In this document: positions 43,393 through 50,457 of the stretch, one piece after another
How positions within the stretch are numbered: position 1 is the stretch's first letter
Layout of the letters: every line of letters starts with the position of its first letter
DNA from: Actinomycetota bacterium
GTDB lineage: Bacteria; Actinomycetota; Actinomycetes; Propionibacteriales; Propionibacteriaceae
Direction of reading: 5' to 3'
DNA: 64,000 nucleotides
Assembly: GCA_020161015.1 (NCBI GenBank)
Contig: JAIUOT010000053.1
Coordinates: forward strand, 44,066-108,065
Notes under the pieces: generated by a model
Told to the model about the DNA's origin: nothing
Databases searched by the model: none
The model's input: the letters and a program-made list of their open reading frames with translations, nothing else
Program-made: the position numbers and the translations under genes

Positions 43393-43420
43393 GCTATACC
43401 AAACCTCTGCGCAATTCCAA
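43393..43420 (-). promoter_or_regulatory. Candidate promoter of the giant surface protein gene
   Basis: On the minus strand TTGGAA (43420-43415), 16 bases, TATAGC (43398-43393). The predicted start would be near 43386, giving a 30-base leader to the ATG at 43355. The dyad cluster at 43453-43543 lies just upstream of the -35. Confidence 0.5.
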
Positions 43421-43452
43421 CTCTTTCACCTAATCAACCTGTACAACATGTG

Positions 43453-43543
43453 ATTTGTCACCCGTTCTGGGGACAAATCAACGGCATTGTCCCCTCTTTG
43501 GGGGACGGCATTTCTGGGCCATTTGTCACCATTTCGGGTGACC
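43453..43543. promoter_or_regulatory. Dyad operator cluster A (3 sites) upstream of the giant gene
   Basis: Three copies of the motif TGTCACCC-N4-GGGTGACA: 43456-43475 (TGTCACCC/TGGGGACA, extended by ATT on each side), 43488-43507 (TGTCCCCT/GGGGGACG) and 43524-43543 (TGTCACCA/GGGTGACC). Centres are 32 and 36 bases apart. They occupy about -80 to -148 relative to the predicted transcript start, the position expected for an activator. Confidence 0.7.
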
Positions 43544-43716
43544 GGCCCCACCGCTGTTTCCACGCGCGGGCACAGCCGGCCGGGCGTGGCCCGGCGGAGC
43601 CGTGGGGTGAGAGGCCCTGCGTGTGTCGTCCGCGTCTGGCGGGGCAGGGACGCGGGAAGCGTAGCGTCCGGCCGATGGCGACGGTGACCACGACACGCTG
43701 CCCGGACGGCAGAAGC

Positions 43717-43742
43717 GGGGGGCCCGCCGCCACGGGTCCCCC
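43717..43742 (-). terminator. Terminator after tadG
   Basis: A 10-bp stem (GGGGGGCCCG against CGGGTCCCCC, one G-T pair) with a 6-base loop, 13 bases beyond the tadG-like stop. It separates the tadE-tadG transcript from the giant gene. No gene is seen in 43356-43755. Confidence 0.6.
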
Positions 43743-43755
43743 TGTGCTGTCCCTG

Positions 43756-45372
43756 CTAGTCGCTGACCCCCGGCACCTTGATGAACTTGGTGTTGCCGGT
43801 GATCGAGGCCACGGCAGCGGCGAAGATCGAGGACAGGTCGCCCGCGGACGCCGCGCAGAAGTAGTTGTCGCCGTCGGAGTTCTCCAGCGCGGTGTTTCCG
43901 CTGATGGTGCAGTTCACCGCGTCGCTGTTGGCACCACTGGCCTTGGGCGAGGCCACCTTGGCCAGCACGTCGCGGACGTTGCCCTGGGTGCCGCACGTCG
44001 CCGTGTTCACGTCACCGACACCGATCGTGATGATCTTGATGCCCTGCGCCTTGGCCAGCGTGGCGATGTCGAGCAGGTTCTTGCACGACTGCGCGAGGCC
44101 GTTGCCGACGTCCGAGCCGCCGGTGTAGCCGATGTCGTGGCTGTCGCCGAGGGAGATCGCGCTGGAGGCGCTGTTGAACAGCTCGGACGGGGCACCGTCG
44201 GTCTCGAAGATGATGACCTTCTTCGGGGTGCCGTACATCGAGCGGTCCGGCAGGCCGGCACCGGAGCTCGGCGTGTTCAGGATGTACCGCGTGGCGCCCT
44301 TCAGCGCCGCGGCCAGGTGCGTGCCCTCGTTGGTGGAGACCTTGTAGCCGCTGCTCGCCGCGGGGTAGTCCACCTTGCTGTCGGAGTAGTCGAGGCAGTT
44401 GATCGCCTTGTAGATGTCCGAGGCGGTGTTCACCGCGAGGTTGTTCGTGGTCGGCGAGCCGGTCGTGTAGTTGTACGAGTAGCCGACCGGAACCCAGCTG
44501 CCGTTGAAGGTCCACAGCTTGTTGGTCTGGGGGACCTTGCTCTTGGTCGTGGCGATGGTCGTCGGGTTCTCGGCGAAGGCGTTCGGGTACGAGCTGCCGC
44601 TCGCGTTCGTGGGTTCCGCCGAGAGACACGCGCTCGTCGGCACGCTCTTGGCGATGGTGCCGAACGCCACCACCTGCTGGTCGCGGTTCATCGTGAGCAG
44701 CATGTCCTTCAGGGACTGCTTCATGTTGGCGAAGGCACTGGTGCCGTTGTTCATCGATGGCGTTCGGTCCGCCATCACCACGATGTCCAGCGGGTTGGGC
44801 GCGAGCGCGCCGCACATGCCCTTGCAGGACGCCGAGCTGACGGCACCGGTGGTCCCGGTCGGGATGCCGATGGCCGGCGCAAAGACGAAGTTGACGACCT
44901 TCTGGTAGGACACCTTGATGGTGTTGCACGCCGCACCGGAGCCGCCGCAGGGCAGCAGGCAGATCTGGCCGTTGCACGCCGTGGCGGCCTGTCCCTTGAC
45001 CCACGCCGTGCCCGGGTTGCAGATGCCGGGCACCTGGTTCTCGTCGGGAGAGTTCGTGGTGCCGGTCTTGACCGCGACCGCGCAGTAGAGCTTGACGTCG
45101 AGCTTGGTCTTGTCGAGCTTGAGGTCGGGCGCGCTGTTGACCAGGAACTCCTTGGCGTCGGAGACGGCGGTCGTCGCGTCGGGGAGGGCGTAGCTGCCCG
45201 CCTGGGCGGCCGCGTCGACGGCGGCGCGCAGCGCCTGCCGCTCGTAGGCCAGCTTGGCGATGTCCATGCCGAGCGCCGCGCCGGCCATCAGGATCAGCAT
45301 CACCAGGGCGAGGACCAGGGCCGTGGCCCCCCGCTCCCGCTCGCGGATGATCCGCCGCCGGGCCTCGCTCAT
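43756..45372 (-). CDS. tadG: TadG-like pilus assembly protein with vWA domain
   Basis: A 538-residue protein. The N-terminus RERERGATALVLALVMLILM is a pseudopilin-like Tad domain with one membrane helix and a class III-type cleavage site after Gly. From about residue 190 there is a von Willebrand A domain whose metal site reads DRTPSMNNG, with Thr in place of the first Ser of DxSxS, and GVGDVN near the end. Many cysteines in the insert suggest disulfides outside the membrane. Its ATG overlaps the tadE stop (ATGA), so the two are translationally coupled. In Tad systems TadG is a minor pseudopilin needed for pilus assembly or adhesion. Confidence 0.85.
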   Translation of the reverse strand: MSEARRRIIRERERGATALVLALVMLILMAGAALGMDIAKLAYERQALRAAVDAAAQAGSYALPDATTAVSDAKEFLVNSAPDLKLDKTKLDVKLYCAVAVKTGTTNSPDENQVPGICNPGTAWVKGQAATACNGQICLLPCGGSGAACNTIKVSYQKVVNFVFAPAIGIPTGTTGAVSSASCKGMCGALAPNPLDIVVMADRTPSMNNGTSAFANMKQSLKDMLLTMNRDQQVVAFGTIAKSVPTSACLSAEPTNASGSSYPNAFAENPTTIATTKSKVPQTNKLWTFNGSWVPVGYSYNYTTGSPTTNNLAVNTASDIYKAINCLDYSDSKVDYPAASSGYKVSTNEGTHLAAALKGATRYILNTPSSGAGLPDRSMYGTPKKVIIFETDGAPSELFNSASSAISLGDSHDIGYTGGSDVGNGLAQSCKNLLDIATLAKAQGIKIITIGVGDVNTATCGTQGNVRDVLAKVASPKASGANSDAVNCTISGNTALENSDGDNYFCAASAGDLSSIFAAAVASITGNTKFIKVPGVSD

Positions 45373-45815
45373 TCGATTCTCATCTCGCTCGTCTTGGTGA
45401 TCACCGACGTGTTCGGCAACCCGAGGAGCGCCGGGGTGAGCCAGTTGTGCGTGTAGGAGATCTTCACGATCACCGTGCCGCCGGACTCGCGCTCGGCGTC
45501 GTAGTTGCTGGAGCACGCGGTGCCCGGGCTGCCGGGCTTGCGGCAGGTCACGGTGACGACGACGTTGCTGACGGTCGGCAGGAACTTGGTCTCCGAGGTC
45601 ACCACGGTCTCGATCTCGGACTTCGTGCCGAAGAAGCTGCCCGTGCGGGCAGCGTCGCGGGACGCGTTGGCGAACACCGCCTGGTTGCTGATCATGAGCC
45701 CGAAGTCGACGACCCCGAACACGAGCATGATCAAGATGGGTACGACCAACGCGAACTCAAGTGCAGCCGCACCACGCTGCAACTTGCGCGAACCCCGCAA
45801 GGTAGACACGCGCAC
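45369..45815 (-). CDS. tadE: TadE-like pseudopilin
   Basis: A 148-residue TadE family protein. The N-terminus LQRGAAALEFALVVPILIML has the TadE signature, with cleavage expected after Gly15 and a Glu at position +5, followed by one membrane helix. The rest is a small extracytoplasmic domain with two cysteines. The gene starts with GTG; upstream TTTGGA is a weak ribosome-binding site, and a second GTG two codons later is possible. It is the first gene of the tadE-tadG unit and has a strong promoter of its own. Confidence 0.88.
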   Translation of the reverse strand: MRVSTLRGSRKLQRGAAALEFALVVPILIMLVFGVVDFGLMISNQAVFANASRDAARTGSFFGTKSEIETVVTSETKFLPTVSNVVVTVTCRKPGSPGTACSSNYDAERESGGTVIVKISYTHNWLTPALLGLPNTSVITKTSEMRIE

Positions 45816-45865
45816 TCCAAATTCTGCCGTATTTCGTTACTCCGGACCCCTCCAGAATTAATGCG

Positions 45866-45894
45866 AGTCTAGGCCCGCACCCGAACACTGTCAA
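45866..45894 (-). promoter_or_regulatory. Promoter of tadE-tadG
   Basis: On the minus strand TTGACA (45894-45889), 17 bases, TAGACT (45871-45866): near-ideal sigma-70/SigA elements. The predicted start is about 45859, 44 bases upstream of the GTG. Confidence 0.8.
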
Positions 45895-46034
45895 TGCGCT
45901 GGCGAACGGGCCAGATTAGCCCACCAGAGCCTCCCGGAGGCCCAACCTCGCCCGGCGTGTCGCGAGAGGAGCCGAACAAAAGACCTAGTCAGCGGCACTT
46001 GCGGCGAGAGGCGGTCGCGCGGTGCCGCCGGGAG

Positions 46035-46192
46035 GGTCACCCCTCCGGGCTACGTCAACAATTCCTAGGCGAAGCGTGATTCTTGGGCCACCCAAAACGG
46101 CGGTGTCACCCGTCCGGGCGACATTGGACCAATAATCGTGTCACCCGTTCGGGTAACACGACGCGACGCATTTGTCACCCGGTCGGGGGACA
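46035..46192. promoter_or_regulatory. Dyad operator cluster B (3 good sites, 1 weak) between the vWA gene and tadE
   Basis: Good copies: 46104-46123 (TGTCACCC/GGGCGACA), 46139-46158 (TGTCACCC/GGGTAACA) and 46173-46192 (TGTCACCC/GGGGGACA). A degenerate copy is at 46035-46054 (GGTCACCC/GGGCTACG). Good sites are 35 and 34 bases apart, and the weak one is 69 bases (two such steps) away. They lie 210-330 bases upstream of the tadE promoter start. No gene is visible in 45816-46203. Confidence 0.7.
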
Positions 46193-46203
46193 AAGTGCGA
46201 CGA

Positions 46204-47721
46204 TTAGCCCTCCGCGTCGGGACGCGGCAGCCCGATCTTGTCGAGAATGCGCCGGCGTCCGCTGGTGTAGCGCAGCTCCAGGTCTCCGAAGGGCACCGAT
46301 CCCCCGTCGTGCACGAGGCCGCGCGCGGTGGTTTCGCCCAGCTTCACGTCCACCCGGACGGCCGGCTCCTGTGCAGAGGCCCCCCGGGCACCGCGAGCCG
46401 AGCCACGCAGGCCGGTGAGGTCGATCGCCGCGGTCGGGGCCACCAGCTTCATCCGACGTCCCTTCAGCACGATCTCGGCCACGTCGCGGCCGTCCCTGCG
46501 GAAGGTCAGCAGTCCGCTCATCACCGGCGTCGTCAGCATCCGTGCCAGCAACAGCACCAGCACGACGCCGGCGAGGAGGCCGGCGATGCCGCCCGCCACC
46601 GGAACCAGGGTGGGCGGGAGTTCGATGGGCGCTGCGGGCACCGGCGCGGTGCCGCTGAGTTCTGGCGCGAAGGTCATGCCCAGGTCGCCTTCCATGACCG
46701 GGAGCCACGGGGAGCCGATCTTCGCCGACAACCCGACGGCGGCGTCGCCCCCGCCCGTCCCGGTCACCCGCGCCGTGGCGTTCAGGGTGGTGCTGCCGCC
46801 CGGCGCGAGCTCGACCGAGTCCGGCAGGCCCGACAGTTCCACCTGGAGGCCGGGCGTCGGCCGGGGCGCGAACTCGGACAGGGTCACCGGCACGTGCGGG
46901 TACACGGAGCTGATGGTCAGCTGCACGTCCACCGGCGTGCCCTTCGCCAGCGCGGTGCCCAGGTCTCCGGCCCAGGAGACGGTGAGGGGCTGGGAGACCT
47001 CGTGGTTGAGGATCTCCGCCGCGCGCAGCAGGACGAGGTCCTCCCCGACGTGGGAGAACCGCTCGCCCACCTGCGAGGCCGACACCTCCCGGGCGTCCGG
47101 GAAGACCTTCTTGAGCAGCCCGGCATCCGTGCTGGCCTGCAGCGAGACGGCGTAGGCGGCCACCTGGTGCTCAGCGGACAGGCCGGCGGCCCGTGTCCGC
47201 AGCGACTTCCACGCCGGCGACTTCACCGACTCGTAGTCCGAACCCGGCGCATCGAGGACACCGTCGGTGATCAGGATCAGCGCGGCCAGCCGCCGGGTGT
47301 CGGCGCGCTCGAGCTCGGTGAGCCCCGACGCGATCGCGGTACCGAGGTCGGTGTGCTTCCCCGTGGCGGTGGCCGGCAGGCCGGCCAGCACCGCGGACCG
47401 GTTCGCGCCGACGAGGCCGCGGAAGCGGCTCTTCGCCTTCGTGTCGAAGGTGAGCAGGGAGACGCGGTCGTCGGAGTCGAGGCTGTCGACGAGCTTGCCG
47501 AGCTCGCGCCGCACGCTGTCGTACCGTCCGCCGGCGTTCATCGATCCCGAGGTGTCGACCATCACCACGTAGTCGGCGGCCTCGGACGTCACGTCGAGCC
47601 CGAGCGCAGCGATGACGTCCTCGACGCCCGTCGCGGGGGCTGCGGAGGCCGGCAGGGACGCCAGCAGGGCCGCCCCGGCCATGCCCACGACAGCGGCGAC
47701 CATCCTCGACCAGTTGTGCAT
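46204..47721 (-). CDS. Exported vWA-domain membrane protein of the pilus locus
   Basis: A 505-residue protein with a signal peptide (ending SLPASAAPATG). A von Willebrand A domain has the complete metal site DTSGSMN and a second conserved element ILITDGVLD. A beta-rich middle region is followed by one membrane helix (VAGGIAGLLAGVVLVLLLA, about residue 370) and a cytoplasmic tail of about 110 residues that looks beta-rich. AGGGG lies before ATG at 47721; an alternative ATG is six codons later. It resembles vWA proteins found next to actinobacterial Tad genes. A role in pilus assembly or tip adhesion is inferred from position only. Operator sites lie directly upstream. Confidence 0.8.
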   Translation of the reverse strand: MHNWSRMVAAVVGMAGAALLASLPASAAPATGVEDVIAALGLDVTSEAADYVVMVDTSGSMNAGGRYDSVRRELGKLVDSLDSDDRVSLLTFDTKAKSRFRGLVGANRSAVLAGLPATATGKHTDLGTAIASGLTELERADTRRLAALILITDGVLDAPGSDYESVKSPAWKSLRTRAAGLSAEHQVAAYAVSLQASTDAGLLKKVFPDAREVSASQVGERFSHVGEDLVLLRAAEILNHEVSQPLTVSWAGDLGTALAKGTPVDVQLTISSVYPHVPVTLSEFAPRPTPGLQVELSGLPDSVELAPGGSTTLNATARVTGTGGGDAAVGLSAKIGSPWLPVMEGDLGMTFAPELSGTAPVPAAPIELPPTLVPVAGGIAGLLAGVVLVLLLARMLTTPVMSGLLTFRRDGRDVAEIVLKGRRMKLVAPTAAIDLTGLRGSARGARGASAQEPAVRVDVKLGETTARGLVHDGGSVPFGDLELRYTSGRRRILDKIGLPRPDAEG

Positions 47722-47734
47722 CCTGCCCCTCTTA

Positions 47735-47797
47735 TGTCCTCTTCCGGGTGACCGGGACTGGGAAAACATATGCATAGATGTCCTCTTTCGGGGGACC
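47735..47797. promoter_or_regulatory. Dyad operator cluster C (2 sites) between the vWA gene and flp
   Basis: 47735-47753 (TGTCCTCT-TCC-GGGTGACC) and 47779-47797 (TGTCCTCT-TTC-GGGGGACC). These two share TGTCCTCT and a three-base spacer, a variant of the motif in the other clusters. The first lies 14 bases from the vWA start codon, the second about 59 bases upstream of the flp -35, so both divergent genes could be controlled. Confidence 0.6.
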
Positions 47798-47855
47798 CGA
47801 ACAGACGTTGTTGCACTACTTTAATACGAACTTGAGACTTCTTCGACCAAACCTT

Positions 47856-47884
47856 TTGACAAGCCCACCGGGCCGGTGTAATCA
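47856..47884 (+). promoter_or_regulatory. Candidate flp promoter
   Basis: TTGACA (47856-47861), 17 bases, TAATCA (47879-47884). The -35 is perfect and the -10 is weak; TGTAAT two bases earlier gives a better -10 at 15-base spacing. A leader of about 75 bases with an inverted pair GTGACCC/GGGTCAC precedes the start codon. Confidence 0.55.
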
Positions 47885-47967
47885 TTCTTCTCGAAGTGAC
47901 CCAGGGGGGGATGGTTTTCCGGGGTCACAGGCGGAAACCTATCCCACACACCTGAAAGGGGTCTCTC

Positions 47968-48144
47968 ATGAAGAACCTGCCCGCAAAGATCGTCGGCTCC
48001 ATCGTCGCCAAGAAGGAGCGGGGCGCCACCGCCGTTGAGTACGGCATCATGGTCGCGCTCATCGCCGCCGTCATCATCACCATCGTGGCTACGCTCGGCA
48101 CCAACCTGACCAACATGTTCAGCGGCGTGGCCAGCGCCATCTGA
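47968..48144 (+). CDS. flp: Flp/Fap-type major pilin
   Basis: A 58-residue pilin precursor. It has a basic class III leader ending KKERG, then ATAVEYGIMVALIAAVIITI, the conserved hydrophobic stretch with Glu at position +5 of the mature form, and a short polar tail (TLGTNLTNMFSGVASAI). Prepilin peptidase (53914-54543) would cut after Gly19 and the mature 39-residue peptide would polymerise into Flp pili. AAGGGG lies six bases before ATG. A strong hairpin directly after the stop would isolate or stabilise this message, as expected for the major subunit. Confidence 0.95.
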   Translation: MKNLPAKIVGSIVAKKERGATAVEYGIMVALIAAVIITIVATLGTNLTNMFSGVASAI

Positions 48145-48160
48145 TCGACCACCAGCCTGT

Positions 48161-48197
48161 AGCGAGGCGCCCCGGGCCGCGCCCGGGGCGCCTCGCT
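48161..48197 (+). terminator. Perfect 17-bp hairpin after flp
   Basis: AGCGAGGCGCCCCGGGC / GCCCGGGGCGCCTCGCT with a 3-base loop, starting 17 bases after the flp stop. There is no T-tract. It probably terminates most transcripts or protects the 3' end of the pilin mRNA. Confidence 0.75.
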
Positions 48198-48278
48198 CAT
48201 GTGGGGGCCGGCGGCAACACCTGACGGAACCATTCCGTGCCGCCGGCTCCTGCAGCAAAATCATTGACAACTAAATAC

Positions 48279-48405
48279 AGTCACCCGCAGGGAGGACAAA
48301 TGTCACCCGGGTGGAGGACAAATGTCACCCGGGGTTCGATGTCCCCCTCACGGAGGACAACAAACGAGTTACACAGTTGTTCTTTTGTCACCCGTTCGGA
48401 TGACA
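48279..48405. promoter_or_regulatory. Dyad operator cluster E (4 dyads and a half-site) upstream of the tad operon
   Basis: 48279-48298 (AGTCACCC/GGAGGACA), 48301-48320 (TGTCACCC/GGAGGACA), half-site 48323-48330 (TGTCACCC), 48340-48359 (TGTCCCCC/GGAGGACA) and 48386-48405 (TGTCACCC/GGATGACA, extended to an 11-bp arm with TTT/AAA). The first three begin exactly 22 bases apart, about two helical turns, forming a tandem array. A -10-like TAGCCT at 48428-48433 places the last dyad at about -44, with no -35 element beneath it: the geometry of an activator touching the polymerase. Confidence 0.7.
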
Positions 48406-48553
48406 AAATGCTCTGCCCCACCCCGGGTAGCCTGCCAAGGACCCGGGCTCAAGGAACCAATACTCGCCGAACCTGCTGGCGGCAGGAGGGCGAGCGCCAC
48501 CCGGCAGCACCGCTGCTGAACATTGCCATCCACTCGAGTCCTAGGCGGTCCCA

Positions 48554-49252
48554 ATGCAACGCCGAATCATCGCCGCGGTCGCCGCGGTCCTCCTCGCCGG
48601 CATCGGCGCGGTCCTGCTGTACAGCTACGTCAACACCGCGGAGGCCCGCGCCATGTCGAACATGGCGCCGACGAGCGTCCTGGTCGTCACCAAGGTCATC
48701 CCCGCCGGCACCAGCGGCAGCGGTATCGCCCCGTACGTCGAGCTGAAGAAGCTGCCCCAGGTGGCCGTGGTCCCGGGCGCGCTGACCGACATCTCCTCGA
48801 TCACCACCCTCGTCGCCGCCTCGGACATCCAGCCCGGCGAGCAGGTCCTTCCCCAGCGCTTCGTCGCCGCGGACACCACCGCCAACGGCGACGTCCAGGT
48901 GCCCACCAACATGCAACTGGTCAGCATCCCGCTGGACGCCCCGCGCTCGGTCGGCGCGACCGTGCTGCCCGGGGACAAGATCGCCGTGTTCGTCTCCGGC
49001 GACGACACCTCCGGCAAGCCGGTCACCGGCCTCGCCCTCCGCGACGTCCTCGTGGTGAAGGTGCAGGGAGCGACCGCCGGTGACGACGGCGCCGTGCCGT
49101 CGGGCAACCAGATCGTCACCGTCGCCCTCCCGCCCGAGGACGCCACCCGCGTGGTCTTCGCCGCAGAGCACGAGCACGTCTGGCTGGCCCTGGAACCCAA
49201 GGACGGCGGACAGGGCACCATGATCGTGACCGGGAAGACCGTGCTGAAGTGA
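48554..49252 (+). CDS. cpaB: CpaB/RcpC-type Flp pilus assembly protein
   Basis: A 232-residue protein with an N-terminal membrane helix (IIAAVAAVLLAGIGAVLLYS), a SAF domain around residues 40-105 (VVTKVIPAGTSG, then DIQPGEQVLPQRF) and a CpaB/RcpC C-terminal domain (VSIPLDAPRSVGATVLPGDK). In Tad systems this periplasmic or extracytoplasmic protein supports assembly of the secretion channel; in a monoderm its exact job is unclear. It opens the operon cpaB-cpaE-tadA-tadB-tadC-tadV, in which most genes overlap by a few bases. A modest AGGCGG precedes ATG. Confidence 0.9.
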   Translation: MQRRIIAAVAAVLLAGIGAVLLYSYVNTAEARAMSNMAPTSVLVVTKVIPAGTSGSGIAPYVELKKLPQVAVVPGALTDISSITTLVAASDIQPGEQVLPQRFVAADTTANGDVQVPTNMQLVSIPLDAPRSVGATVLPGDKIAVFVSGDDTSGKPVTGLALRDVLVVKVQGATAGDDGAVPSGNQIVTVALPPEDATRVVFAAEHEHVWLALEPKDGGQGTMIVTGKTVLK

Positions 49253-50457
49253 GCCCCGTCCTCGTCATCAGCCGCAACCCCCAGGTGGTGGGCCTGGTGC
49301 AACAGGCATGGGGTCCTGACGGCTACGCGATCGCACCCGAGCAGTTCCCGGACAACGTCCAGGTCCTGCTGGCGCACCTGCAGGGTGCGCCCCTCCCCGC
49401 CGTCGCGGTGCTCGACCCGGCCGACCAGGTCGTGGCAGCACTCGCGCTCGCGGTGGATCTCGACCGGAACTTCAGCATCGCCTCTGTGCTGGTCAGCGAC
49501 CAGCCCACGGAGGTGAGCCTCGACGCCATGCGGGCCGGCGTGCGCGACATCGTCGCGCCGACCAGCCCTGTCGAGGAGATGAAGACCGCCTTGGAGCGGG
49601 CCGCCACCCACTCCGGGCCGCGTGTGGCGCAGCAACCGGCTACAGGTGTGCCGAGTGCCGCTGCCCAGCGGGGGAAGGTGGTCACGGTGGCTTCGCCCAA
49701 AGGTGGCGTGGGCAAGACCACCGTGTCCACCAACCTCGCTGTGGGCCTCGCGCAACGCCTGCCGCAGTCGACCGTGCTCGTCGACCTCGACGTGCACTTC
49801 GGCGACGTGGCCAGCGGGCTCAACATCACCGCGGAGTTCACCCTCCCCGACATGGCGCACGGGCCGGCGGCCCAGGACGCGCTCGCGCTGAAGACCTACC
49901 TGTACCTGCACCAGACCGGCCTGTACGTCGTGCCCGGCTCGGAGTCGCCCGCCGCGGCGGACACCGTGACGAGCAGGGACATCACGAACCTGCTCGACAC
50001 CCTGGCCACGCAGTTCAAGTACGTGGTCGTCGACACGGCCCCCGGCCTCAGCGAGCACACGCTCGCCGTGCTCGACCAGACCGACATCCTCGTGCTGGTC
50101 ACCAGCCTCGACGTCCCCGGTGTCCGCGGGCTCCGCAAGGAACTCGACACGCTGCGCGACATCGGGCTGCTGCTGGAATCGCGGTCGGTGGTCCTGAACT
50201 TCATGCACCCCAGCCGTGGCATCTCCGTGGCGGACGTCGAGGCGTCCATCGCCCGCAAGGTCGACTTCCAGATCCCGCAGTCCAACTCGGTGCCCATCTC
50301 GGTGAACCAAGGCATCCCGCTGCTCCAGAGTGGCAGCAGGGATCCCGTCGCCAAGCAGCTGCGTGCCCTGGTGGACTCCATCGACAACCACGAGAAGGCC
50401 GGCAACAAGGGTCGCCGGTTCCTCGACTTCGGTCACCGGAAGGAGGCGCAGCAGTGA
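49249..50457 (+). CDS. cpaE: CpaE/TadZ-like MinD-family ATPase
   Basis: A 402-residue protein. Residues 1-135 form a receiver-like (atypical response regulator) domain without an obvious phosphorylatable Asp pair. Residues about 145-390 are a MinD/ParA ATPase with deviant Walker A SPKGGVGKTT (about 150-159), VDLDVHFGD and VVVDTAPGLSEHTL. TadZ/CpaE proteins localise the pilus machine at a cell pole. The GTG start overlaps the cpaB stop by four bases, indicating translational coupling. Confidence 0.92.
   Translation: MSPVLVISRNPQVVGLVQQAWGPDGYAIAPEQFPDNVQVLLAHLQGAPLPAVAVLDPADQVVAALALAVDLDRNFSIASVLVSDQPTEVSLDAMRAGVRDIVAPTSPVEEMKTALERAATHSGPRVAQQPATGVPSAAAQRGKVVTVASPKGGVGKTTVSTNLAVGLAQRLPQSTVLVDLDVHFGDVASGLNITAEFTLPDMAHGPAAQDALALKTYLYLHQTGLYVVPGSESPAAADTVTSRDITNLLDTLATQFKYVVVDTAPGLSEHTLAVLDQTDILVLVTSLDVPGVRGLRKELDTLRDIGLLLESRSVVLNFMHPSRGISVADVEASIARKVDFQIPQSNSVPISVNQGIPLLQSGSRDPVAKQLRALVDSIDNHEKAGNKGRRFLDFGHRKEAQQ

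Noticed and set aside
48279..48405. Possible CRISPR array because of regularly spaced short repeats
   Set aside because: The units are 20-base dyads only 22 bases apart, with 2-base gaps instead of spacers, and similar dyads stand alone before other genes. No cas genes are present.
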